Shown here: positions 16,083 to 24,150 of the stretch, piece after piece
Position numbering within the stretch: position 1 is the stretch's first letter
How the letters are laid out: each line of letters begins with the position of its first letter
DNA from: an uncultured Acetatifactor sp.
GTDB taxonomy: Bacteria; Bacillota; Clostridia; Lachnospirales; Lachnospiraceae
Assembly: GCA_910589655.1 (NCBI GenBank)
Contig: CAJUTJ010000174.1
Location: 43,179 to 107,178 of the forward strand
Length of the DNA: 64,000 nt
Direction: 5' to 3'
Notes under the pieces: model-generated
What the model was told of the DNA's origin: nothing
What the model saw: only the letters and a program-made list of their open reading frames with translations
Database searches by the model: none
Position numbers and translations under genes: made by a program

Positions 16083-17978
16083 ATGAATATTCAGACCCAA
16101 TGCTGTGGGATTATTGTACTGTTTGTATTGTATTTATTTTACAGACGGCAGGAAAAAGTAAAATTGAATACGGAAAAAGCGTATTGGAGGGCATTTTGTA
16201 TTACTGTGTTATCCATATGTATGGATATTCTTTCCATTGTCGCCATTGTCAATATGGACAGACTGCCCATTCATTTAGTAAATTGGGTCTGTAAAACATA
16301 TTTGGTATCTATGATCGGCGTTGCACTGAGCAGTCTGCTCTATATCTATGCGGATTTGTATTCCAAAAACGGACAATACCAGAGATTTATTAAAAAATAT
16401 ATTGTACTTGCGGTATGCGGAGCGGTTTTTATCTATATTCTTCCCATAAGCATTTATCGTGATATAGGGAAAACCGCTGTTTATACATATGGCCCCAGCG
16501 CGTTGGCCACCTATCTGTTCGCATTGAGTTTCGTGGCGATGAACACCTATTCCATGATAAAACACAGGGCAATGATTAATTCCAGAAGACGTGAAGCGGT
16601 GTTTGTCTGGATGTCGGTTTGGATTTCGGCGGCTATTGTGCAGTTTTTTAATAAGGACATTTTGATTATCGGTTATGCGTTTGCCATAGGTATTATGATT
16701 TTATATCTAAAGCTTGAGAATCCGGAACAAAATCTGGATAGAAGAACGGGAATGTTTAACCAGAATGCTTTTTCCGAATATACACAGCAGCTTTTTGTGG
16801 AGGGAAAGGACTTTTCCGTTTTATGTCTATATTTCGAAGGGCTTTTTCATCAGAGCGCGAAGGACGATATTAATGAAGATGTAAGAATCCAAATAAGCCG
16901 TTATCTGTTGAATATTCCCGGCGCCCGTGTTTTTAAAAATGCAGAGGATGAAGCGGTGCTGCTATTTGAAAATTCGGAAGATGCCGGGGAAGTGGTAGAG
17001 CGGATAAAGATCAGATTTAACGACAAATGGGGCAGGGACGGTTCGGTGGTTCTGCGTCTTCAGGGAATTTATGTTCCACGGCTGAGTATAATTTCAGATT
17101 CCTTGGATCTTCCTTATTTACTGCGCTATGTCAGAGAAAACAGAAGAAAGTACACAGAGAATGATTTCGTGACCGTGGAAGAGGCGATGGTTTCCGATAT
17201 GTATCAGGAGCAGGTAACGGAACGGCTGATATTAAGCGCTATTGAAAACGGCCGTATTGAAGTATTTTATCAGCCGATTTATTCTGTGAAGGAGCAGCGC
17301 TTCACCTGTGCGGAAGCGTTGGTGCGTATGAGAGACGAGGAGGGAAATTTGATTCCTCCCATACAGTTTATAGAAGTGGCGGAGAAAAACGGTCTGATTA
17401 TCAAGGTGGGGGAAATCGTATTCGAAAAGGTATGCAGACTTATAAAGGAACAGGATATTTGCCGGTATGGGATGAAATACATTGAAATTAATTTATCCGT
17501 TATACAGTGTGCTTATTCTAAGCTGGCGGAAAATTTTATACGGATTATGCAGGATTACGGGGTTGAGCCTGACTGTATCAATTTGGAGATCACGGAATCG
17601 GCATCTTTGTCTGCAAAAAATATTTTGCTGGAAAATATGCGAAGCCTTATGGATTACGGCGTGAAGTTTTCGCTGGATGATTTCGGCACGGGCCAGTCGA
17701 ATCTGAATTACATCGTGGATATGCCGGTGAGCATTGTCAAGTTTGACAGGGATATGTCATCCGCGTATTTTGAAAACGGAAAAGCAAAATATGTGATGGA
17801 TGCCGCCATGCATATGATTCAGGGAATGAATCTGGATATCGTTTCGGAAGGAATCGAAACAAAGGAGCAGTTTGAGATCATGCGGAAGTTAGGAATTTCT
17901 TACATACAAGGGTACTATTTTTCGAAACCGCTGCCCGAAGAGGAATTTCTGCGTTTTGTGGAAAGAGAAAACCGCTGA
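16083..17978 (+). CDS. Membrane EAL-domain c-di-GMP phosphodiesterase
   Basis: 631 residues. About seven membrane helices (residues 5-215) lead into a degenerate GGDEF domain (about 220-370) in which the active motif is replaced by NAEDEAVL, so it should not make c-di-GMP. The EAL domain (about 380-625) looks active: EALVR (about 409), ITES, DDFGTGQSN, the Lys of VKFD, SEGIET and YIQGYYFSKP are all present. It would hydrolyse c-di-GMP to pGpG, lowering signals for attachment. ATG 16083 is preferred because the protein then begins just before the first helix; ATGs at 15945 and 16038 give longer leaders. It lies near an HD-domain protein of the same signalling flavour. Confidence 0.85.
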   Translation: MNIQTQCCGIIVLFVLYLFYRRQEKVKLNTEKAYWRAFCITVLSICMDILSIVAIVNMDRLPIHLVNWVCKTYLVSMIGVALSSLLYIYADLYSKNGQYQRFIKKYIVLAVCGAVFIYILPISIYRDIGKTAVYTYGPSALATYLFALSFVAMNTYSMIKHRAMINSRRREAVFVWMSVWISAAIVQFFNKDILIIGYAFAIGIMILYLKLENPEQNLDRRTGMFNQNAFSEYTQQLFVEGKDFSVLCLYFEGLFHQSAKDDINEDVRIQISRYLLNIPGARVFKNAEDEAVLLFENSEDAGEVVERIKIRFNDKWGRDGSVVLRLQGIYVPRLSIISDSLDLPYLLRYVRENRRKYTENDFVTVEEAMVSDMYQEQVTERLILSAIENGRIEVFYQPIYSVKEQRFTCAEALVRMRDEEGNLIPPIQFIEVAEKNGLIIKVGEIVFEKVCRLIKEQDICRYGMKYIEINLSVIQCAYSKLAENFIRIMQDYGVEPDCINLEITESASLSAKNILLENMRSLMDYGVKFSLDDFGTGQSNLNYIVDMPVSIVKFDRDMSSAYFENGKAKYVMDAAMHMIQGMNLDIVSEGIETKEQFEIMRKLGISYIQGYYFSKPLPEEEFLRFVERENR

Positions 17979-18017
17979 TTGGGGCGCACATCTGTCAGAA
18001 AGCAATGCGGCGGCAGT

Positions 18018-18149
18018 GTTACTGTTCACTCGCTGTCGCGGCGAGGGTTTTCACGCTGTTTCTGCGTGATAAACCCGAGACAGACATGCGCGAAATCGCT
18101 GTTTTGCGATTTCTGTGCATAGGCTGCTGTGAACGGAGTGAACAGTAAC
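18018..18149. mobile_element. Family A MITE-like element, copy 2
   Basis: It has the same ends as at 2638 (GTTACTGTTCAC and GTGAACAGTAAC) and nearly identical internal sequence. The flanks are GCGGCAGT (18010-18017) and GCGGCAGC (18150-18157), again an 8-base direct repeat with one change. Confidence 0.8.
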
Positions 18150-18271
18150 GCGGCAGCGAGTGGACAGGAATAAGGGAATTTCTAAATCTTGTCAAAAGGA
18201 CGGAAACATGTTACACTAATAACGTATTCTTATGTATGGGGTTCATAAGTGACGGGGAGGCATGATATAGT

Positions 18272-19372
18272 ATGCAGTTTATTGAGATGCCGGATTTAAA
18301 AGCAGGGATGAGGCTTGCAAGACCGATCTATAATAAAAGGGGAGTTCTTCTCTACGAGAGAGATTCTAAATTAAGTGCGCAGACGATTGAGAGTGTAAAG
18401 GGGTTTGGGCTTTTAGGGATGTATATTCTGGATCCGTCGGAGCCGCTTCCTCCCATGTCGGAGGAGGATGAAGAATTTGAACGTTTTCAGACAATGACAG
18501 TGTGTACTCTTCAGGAAGAGCTGGATAATATTTTAAAGAGTAAAAAGCAGAGTAAATTGCAGACCATTGTCAGTACGGTTGTCAAAAAGTATGGCCACTT
18601 GAATATAAAAGTGAACTTTAATCAGAATCTGCGGAGCAAGGATGATTATGTATGCAGCCATTCGTTGAATACTGCAATCCTTTGCGCAATGATTACTCAT
18701 GTGATGAATATCCGTGTAGACGAGCAGTTCCAGACGGTGGAGGCCGCCGTATTACATGATCTGGGGAAGGAGCAGCTTCCCAAGGAAGTGCTGTTTAAAC
18801 AGGATGTCACCGAGGAAGATAATGAGAGAATCTACAGGGGGCAGCTGGAGGCGCTGGATATTTTGGATAACTTTTCGGAGGGACCGGGAGTAAAGCGTAT
18901 CTGTATGCAGGCGCTCCGCGCGCAGTATGAATTTACTGTCAATGGTAAGGTCAGCTCAAATGATAAGATGACCTTGGGAGCTAAGATTTTAATCGTTGCA
19001 AACCGCTACGACGAGCTCACCGCTATGGATCTTAAGGGAAAAGCGGAGTCGGAAGTTAAGGCGCTTCAAGAGTTTTATGATCATCCGGGATTGTATGATC
19101 CCAAAGTGGTCAATGCATTGATCCAATCCATACATATTCTTTTTGCGGGTGTGGGGGTTGAACTTAACACCGGTGAAAAAGCATTGGTGCTTACGGAAAA
19201 TCAACAGGACATTTTACGGCCTGCGGTTCTCTGCTTTAAAGATAATGTGATTATCGACCTGTCTTTGCGCGGAAATGCGGATATTAAGATAGTGGACATT
19301 ATAAAAACATTGGATAACCGATACGTTATGGACAGTGATTTGCTGGGAATGGTCATGTCCGAACAGAAATAA
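18272..19372 (+). CDS. HD-domain protein related to HD-GYP phosphodiesterases (degenerate)
   Basis: 366 residues. The N-terminal 60 residues (LKAGMRLARPIYNKRGVLLY) are the domain usually seen before HD-GYP domains. The HD part has HSLNTAILCAM and VLHDLGKEQLP (His-Asp near residue 163), then ANRYDELT. The HHE and GYP motifs that define active HD-GYP enzymes are replaced (QALRAQYEFTVNGKV), so either it has another phosphohydrolase activity or it only binds. The C-terminal beta-rich tail (VLTENQQDILRPAVLCF) is also usual for the family. GGGGAGG lies 11 bases before the ATG. With the EAL gene upstream it suggests local cyclic-dinucleotide control; this is inference. Confidence 0.75.
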   Translation: MQFIEMPDLKAGMRLARPIYNKRGVLLYERDSKLSAQTIESVKGFGLLGMYILDPSEPLPPMSEEDEEFERFQTMTVCTLQEELDNILKSKKQSKLQTIVSTVVKKYGHLNIKVNFNQNLRSKDDYVCSHSLNTAILCAMITHVMNIRVDEQFQTVEAAVLHDLGKEQLPKEVLFKQDVTEEDNERIYRGQLEALDILDNFSEGPGVKRICMQALRAQYEFTVNGKVSSNDKMTLGAKILIVANRYDELTAMDLKGKAESEVKALQEFYDHPGLYDPKVVNALIQSIHILFAGVGVELNTGEKALVLTENQQDILRPAVLCFKDNVIIDLSLRGNADIKIVDIIKTLDNRYVMDSDLLGMVMSEQK

Positions 19373-19772
19373 TTTTCAACCAGAATCAATAATTCTTACA
19401 TTCGCCGAAGTCGGCAGCTATTGCTGCCGCTTCAGGCGGGTATCCGGAAGAAATCCTATTTTTCCAACTAACTGTTATTTTAAATATCGAACCGAAAGAG
19501 CGAAGTTTTATTACGTCACTGTATTTGAGTGCGCAAAAATCATTTCCCGGTGCTTGCGTCCCTAATCAAGGTCTGTTGCGCCTCGATTAGGGGGGATGTG
19601 TCACGGCTTCTAAATTGAGATCTGCGTCCCGCACAGCAGCGATAGGAAGAGAAGTAAGAGAACGGTATTAAAACGGATGATTTGACTGTATGACCAAATA
19701 TATGACGCGAAAATGCCGTAATACACAACTGTTATGAACACAAACAGAATATTGAAAGGAGGTACATACAAA
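19373..19772. other. Intergenic stretch without a gene
   Basis: No convincing frame is seen. It holds a GTCGGCAGC.../GCTGCCG hairpin near 19410-19430 and an inverted repeat CCCTAATC (19560-19567) / GATTAGGG (19585-19592). AAAGGAGGT at 19755-19763 is the ribosome site of the next gene. Confidence 0.6.
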
Positions 19773-21338
19773 ATGTATAGTACGATTACTACGGGAGCTT
19801 TACAAGGAGTTTCGGCGTATCTGGTGTCTGTGGAGACGGATATTTCACCGGGTCTGCCTACGTTGAATCTGGTTGGTTCCTTAAGTCAGGAAGTCAGGGA
19901 AGCAAGGGATCGTGTGGGGGTGGCTTTGCGCAATGTCGGTTTGAATCTCCCTCCCAGCCGTATTACGGTTAATTTGGCGCCGGCAAACCGCAGAAAAGAC
20001 GGTACGGCTTTTGATTTGCCTATTGCGGTGGGACTTCTGGCGGCAATGAATCAAATTTCTCCCAAAAGGATAGAAAACACTCTCTTTTTAGGAGAACTGG
20101 GGCTGGACGGGGAGATCAAAGGAGTTCCCGGAGTGCTGCCCATTGTCAGAGAAGCAGCCTGCCGGGGAATGGAAGAATGCATCATACCATCCGTGAATGC
20201 TATGGAGGGTGCATTAATACCCAATATTACAGTCAGGGGTGTCTCCAGCCTGCAGGAATTGTTTCCTTTTCTGCAGTCGGAGGGAGATGAAGGAGAAAAA
20301 CTGGTGCCTGCCGTATTTCTGGATACCATGAAACTTTTTCAGGAAAAAGCGGCGGAGAGGGCGGCGGATTTTTCGGAGGTAAGCGGACAGGAGACGGCAA
20401 AGCGAGGGGCGGAGATCGCGGCAGCAGGATTCCATAATTTGCTGATGGTGGGGCCGCCCGGCGCGGGAAAATCCATGATCGCCAAGAGAATTCCCGGAAT
20501 CCTGCCGCCGCTGACATTGGAAGAGAGTTTGGAAGTTACCTCCATAGCAAGTGTGGCGGGACTGTTGAAAGAAGGGCAGGAGATTGTCACGAAGCGTCCT
20601 TTCCAAAATCCGCACCATACGATCACACAGGCGGCATTGGTGGGAGGCAGCATGATTCCCAGACCGGGTATGATTTCGCTGGCTCATCGGGGAGTGCTCT
20701 TTCTGGACGAACTGCCGGAATTTCAACGGGCGGCGCTGGACAGTCTGAGACAGCCTTTGGAAGAGCAGGAAGTGCATATTACGAGAGTGAACGGAACGGT
20801 CACTTATCCCAGTGATTTTATGCTGGTATGCGCTATGAACCCGTGCCCCTGCGGCTTTTATCCTGACACCGGAAAATGCCGATGTACGGAACCGCTGGTG
20901 AGACGTTATATGGGAAAAGTGTCCGGACCGATTTTGGATCGTATTGATTTGTGTGTGGAACTGCAGGCAGTGGATATTGCAAGCTTAAAGGGCGGAAAAA
21001 AGGTCGAGAGCAGTGAAATAATCAGAAAACGTGTCATGAAAGCAAGAAAAATACAGGACGAACGTTTTAAGGGTACACCGTATAGGTTTAATGGCGATAT
21101 TCAGGCGGCAGACATGGAGAGGTATTGTACGTTGGGAAAAGAAGAGCAGCATTATATGGAAAAGCTTTTTCATAACTTAAATCTAAGCGCCAGAGCCTAT
21201 TACCGTATTTTGAAAGTGGCGAGAACCATAGCGGATTTGGAAGGGGTGCCGGAGATAGGAGAGGCTCATCTTCTGGAAGCATCCTTTTACCGTCCTGCGC
21301 AGGAATACTGGAATGCGAAAAACGGATTCATCACATAG
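19773..21338 (+). CDS. comM: YifB/ComM-family AAA+ ATPase (Mg-chelatase-like)
   Basis: 521 residues. The N-terminal third is a Lon-protease-like fold with SAYLVSVETDISPGLPTLNLVG and PANRRKDGTAFDLPIA. Then comes the Mg-chelatase AAA+ core: Walker A GPPGAGKSM (about residues 227-235), FQNPHHTIT, Walker B VLFLDELPEF and the arginine-finger region. The zinc-like CNPCPCG..CxC cluster and the C-terminal Mg_chelatase_C helix bundle (NLSARAYYRILKVARTIADL) follow. In naturally competent species ComM is a helicase that extends recombination joints. The dprA gene lies 105 bases downstream, which supports a role in handling incoming single-stranded DNA. ATG 19773 is used because AAAGGAGG stands about 10 bases ahead. 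Confidence 0.93.
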   Translation: MYSTITTGALQGVSAYLVSVETDISPGLPTLNLVGSLSQEVREARDRVGVALRNVGLNLPPSRITVNLAPANRRKDGTAFDLPIAVGLLAAMNQISPKRIENTLFLGELGLDGEIKGVPGVLPIVREAACRGMEECIIPSVNAMEGALIPNITVRGVSSLQELFPFLQSEGDEGEKLVPAVFLDTMKLFQEKAAERAADFSEVSGQETAKRGAEIAAAGFHNLLMVGPPGAGKSMIAKRIPGILPPLTLEESLEVTSIASVAGLLKEGQEIVTKRPFQNPHHTITQAALVGGSMIPRPGMISLAHRGVLFLDELPEFQRAALDSLRQPLEEQEVHITRVNGTVTYPSDFMLVCAMNPCPCGFYPDTGKCRCTEPLVRRYMGKVSGPILDRIDLCVELQAVDIASLKGGKKVESSEIIRKRVMKARKIQDERFKGTPYRFNGDIQAADMERYCTLGKEEQHYMEKLFHNLNLSARAYYRILKVARTIADLEGVPEIGEAHLLEASFYRPAQEYWNAKNGFIT

Positions 21339-21443
21339 ATCAGGATACTGCTTTTGTAAGGAATAATGAAGGATAGGACGGAATAAACGGCGGCAGGAGA
21401 AAGGAAAGCGTAGAAAGAAATAAGAACAAGGAGGCATTGGAAA

Positions 21444-22433
21444 TTGGGACAAACAGATACTTTTTCATTTATTACACCCTTTGAAAAGGAATATCCCGAT
21501 AAGCTCAAAAATATTCCGGATGCACCGGCAGGCTTATATGTCAGAGGAAAGGTGCCGGTGGAATCGGAGATTACGGTAGCGGTGGTCGGGGCAAGAGACT
21601 GTTCCGAATATGGGAGGTATGTTGCGGAGGAATTAGGCACCTTTTTGGGCAAAAGCGGAGTGACGGTAGTCAGCGGTATGGCCAGAGGAATTGACGGTAT
21701 CAGCCAGTGGGCGGCATTGGAAGCAGGAGGCACATCCATCGGCATTCTGGGATGCGGTGTGGATATCTGTTATCCGGCAAGAAATCGTGCACTTTTCGAC
21801 AGATTATCGGAGCAGGGTACAATTATCTCTGAATATCCGCCCGGTACACCTCCCAGACCTATGAATTTTCCGGCGAGGAATCGGATTGTCAGCGGACTGG
21901 CGGATGCTGTGGTGGTCATCGAGGCCCGCTGCCGGAGCGGTACGCTGATTACGGTGGATATGGCATTGGAACAGGGAAAGGAGGTATTTGTGGTTCCGGG
22001 GAGAGTGACGGATCGGCTTAGTGACGGCTGCAACAGATTGATAAAGCAAGGGGCAGCCATTATGCTTTCGCCAGAGGAACTGTTGGAGGAACTCAGAGAA
22101 CTGAAAGAACAATCAAGAGAACATATTGCGGCGGCAGTGCCTGCAAAAGGAAACAAAAATCACAAAGCAAGATATGAAAAGGACAAGGAAAATCAAAAGG
22201 AACAAAAACATCAAAAGGAACGAAAACAAGAGGAGCAGATATCTGATCTGCCGCCGGAGCTTCGCAAGGTTTATCAAGCGTTGGACTTCTACCCTCAATC
22301 AGTGGAGCAGATTATGGAACATTTATCCTTCGAAACTTCTCAGAGGCAGGTCGCGGTGCAGCTTATACGGCTCTGTATGGAGAACAAAGCGATCCAAGTC
22401 AGTCCGGGACATTTTTCTATAGTAATGAAATAA
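21444..22433 (+). CDS. dprA: DNA-processing protein DprA (Smf)
   Basis: 329 residues. The Rossmann-like core is intact: YPDKLKNIPDAPAGLYVRG, VVGARDCSEYGR (usually GSR), SGMARGIDGISQWAAL, GILGCGVDICYPARN, EYPPGTPPRPMNFPARNRIVSGLAD and SGTLITVDMALEQG. A Lys/Glu-rich linker (about 235-265) leads to the C-terminal winged helix. The usual N-terminal SAM-like domain is absent, and the protein starts right at the core. DprA loads RecA on incoming single strands during transformation. The only start with a fitting ribosome site (AAGGAGG, 9 bases before) is the TTG at 21444. Confidence 0.93.
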   Translation: MGQTDTFSFITPFEKEYPDKLKNIPDAPAGLYVRGKVPVESEITVAVVGARDCSEYGRYVAEELGTFLGKSGVTVVSGMARGIDGISQWAALEAGGTSIGILGCGVDICYPARNRALFDRLSEQGTIISEYPPGTPPRPMNFPARNRIVSGLADAVVVIEARCRSGTLITVDMALEQGKEVFVVPGRVTDRLSDGCNRLIKQGAAIMLSPEELLEELRELKEQSREHIAAAVPAKGNKNHKARYEKDKENQKEQKHQKERKQEEQISDLPPELRKVYQALDFYPQSVEQIMEHLSFETSQRQVAVQLIRLCMENKAIQVSPGHFSIVMK

Positions 22434-22467
22434 TTTCTGCCTTATGATTGTAGAATGGAGCAGAGCA

Positions 22468-22538
22468 GAGATAGAAGAGAGATAGAAGAGAGATAGAAGA
22501 GAGATAGAAGAGAAATAGAAGAGAAATAGAAGAGAAAT
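22468..22538. repeat. Minisatellite of 11-base units
   Basis: GAGATAGAAGA repeats four times, then GAAATAGAAGA twice, then a partial unit. It is purine-only on the plus strand apart from the T of each unit. It lies just after dprA and is of a kind that varies in copy number by slippage. Confidence 0.9.
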
Positions 22539-22980
22539 TAGCTGATTGAAAAAGAATGGGAATCTGGTATAATAAGCATATTAAAACAGCGGTTTATGGA
22601 CTTCAAAGTTTAGTCGGCGTATATGCTCGAAATAACACGAAACCATTCCGTTATTGTGTCTAATTTAAAACGAGATTTACGAATGGAGAGTTGAAGAGGG
22701 AATTTTTTTGTATGAAGCATTCCTGTAAAGAGAACTCTGTAAATTCCTTAAAACAGCAGCTTTTCGGCTTCTGTTCCTATGTATATCAGCCACAGAGTGA
22801 AGGGTAATCCGGAAATTAAGAAAAAGGATGTGTATGTGATAAAAGAGGTGTTGCTGGAGCATAGCAAAAAGCTGCAGAAAATAGGATGACGGAAGAAGGC
22901 AGTCTAATCAAAGAAATTATGTTGGAATGAGGGCGGAAACAATCAAAAGATGTCTCATTCACGGCAAGAAGGAGAGGTTT
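22539..22980. other. Intergenic stretch; possible 36-residue frame at 22779-22889
   Basis: Mostly AT-rich and without a recognisable gene. A small plus-strand frame (22779-22889) starting MYISHRVKGNPEIKKKDVYV is Lys-rich and has no proper ribosome site. It may be a gene remnant. A frame continuing from 22927 into ispG is taken as leader because AGGAGAGG marks the start at 22981. Confidence 0.4.
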
Positions 22981-24150
22981 ATGGAAACGGAAAAAGATCA
23001 CGGTATAGAGATTTGCGGCGATGAAAAATGCAATGAGAACGAACACGGCATAAAGAATTTTAAAGAAAGAGTATTTGAGAATCAGACATACAGGCAAAAA
23101 ACAAAAGTAGTGCAGATAGGAAATCAAAAAATCGGCGGAGGAAATCCTATCCTGATTCAGTCTATGACAAATACGAAGACAGAAGACGTTCAGGCTACAG
23201 TGGAACAGATATTGGCTTTGGAGCGCGCAGGTTGTGAAATAATACGTTGTACGGTTCCTACAATGGAAGCGGCACTTGCACTTGCGGAAATTAAGAAACA
23301 GATTCATATTCCCCTTGTGGCGGACATTCATTTTGACTATAAGATGGCCATAGCCGCTATGGAGAACGGGGCGGATAAGATACGTATTAATCCCGGAAAT
23401 ATCGGAAGTCCGGATCGGGTGAAGGCTGTAGTAGATGTGGCGAGAGAAAAGAACATTCCTATCCGTGTAGGGGTCAACAGCGGATCTCTGGAGAAAAATC
23501 TGGTGGAGAAATATGGAGGTGTTACGGCGGAAGGGATTGTGGAAAGCGCGTTGGACAAGGTTCATATGATAGAGGAGCAAAATTATGATAATCTTGTAAT
23601 CAGCATTAAATCTTCCGATGTGCTGATGTGTGTGAAGGCACATGAACTGTTGGCAGATAAGACAGTATATCCGCTGCATGTAGGAATCACGGAAGCCGGC
23701 ACGGTGCAGAGCGGCAATATTAAATCGGCTGTGGGGCTGGGTCTGATTCTGCATCAGGGCATCGGAGATACGATCCGTGTATCCCTCACCGGTAATCCCG
23801 TGGAGGAAATCAAGTCGGCAAAGCTGATTCTCCGCACGCTGGGGCTTCGCAGAGGAGGAATAGAAGTAGTTTCCTGCCCTACCTGCGGCAGAACACAGAT
23901 TGATTTAATCGGGCTTGCCACTAAAGTGGAAAAGCTTGTGGAGGACTATCCGCTGAATATCAAAGTAGCCGTGATGGGGTGTGCCGTAAACGGACCGGGA
24001 GAGGCAAAAGAGGCAGATTTGGGTGTGGCCGGAGGAATCGGCGAGGGACTTTTGTTCAAAAAAGGTGAGATTGTCCGCAAGATGCCGGAGGCTCAACTTC
24101 TCGCCGCATTAAAGGAAGAATTGGATAATTGGCATGAAACCGTTTTTTGA
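22981..24150 (+). CDS. ispG: 4-hydroxy-3-methylbut-2-enyl diphosphate synthase (IspG/GcpE)
   Basis: 389 residues. IspG reduces methylerythritol cyclodiphosphate to HMBPP in the non-mevalonate isoprenoid pathway, using a 4Fe-4S cluster and a flavodoxin or ferredoxin. The TIM-barrel part includes IQSMTNTKTEDV, VADIHFDY and the INPGNIGS block. The cluster ligands are the two Cys of SCPTCGRTQ (about 299 and 302) and the Cys of MGCAVNGPGEA (about 333), with the Glu of GPGE as fourth ligand. A charged extension of about 35 residues precedes the usual beginning. ATG 22981 follows AGGAGAGG; a start at 22927 is possible but unsupported. It overlaps polC by 17 bases. Confidence 0.95.
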   Translation: METEKDHGIEICGDEKCNENEHGIKNFKERVFENQTYRQKTKVVQIGNQKIGGGNPILIQSMTNTKTEDVQATVEQILALERAGCEIIRCTVPTMEAALALAEIKKQIHIPLVADIHFDYKMAIAAMENGADKIRINPGNIGSPDRVKAVVDVAREKNIPIRVGVNSGSLEKNLVEKYGGVTAEGIVESALDKVHMIEEQNYDNLVISIKSSDVLMCVKAHELLADKTVYPLHVGITEAGTVQSGNIKSAVGLGLILHQGIGDTIRVSLTGNPVEEIKSAKLILRTLGLRRGGIEVVSCPTCGRTQIDLIGLATKVEKLVEDYPLNIKVAVMGCAVNGPGEAKEADLGVAGGIGEGLLFKKGEIVRKMPEAQLLAALKEELDNWHETVF

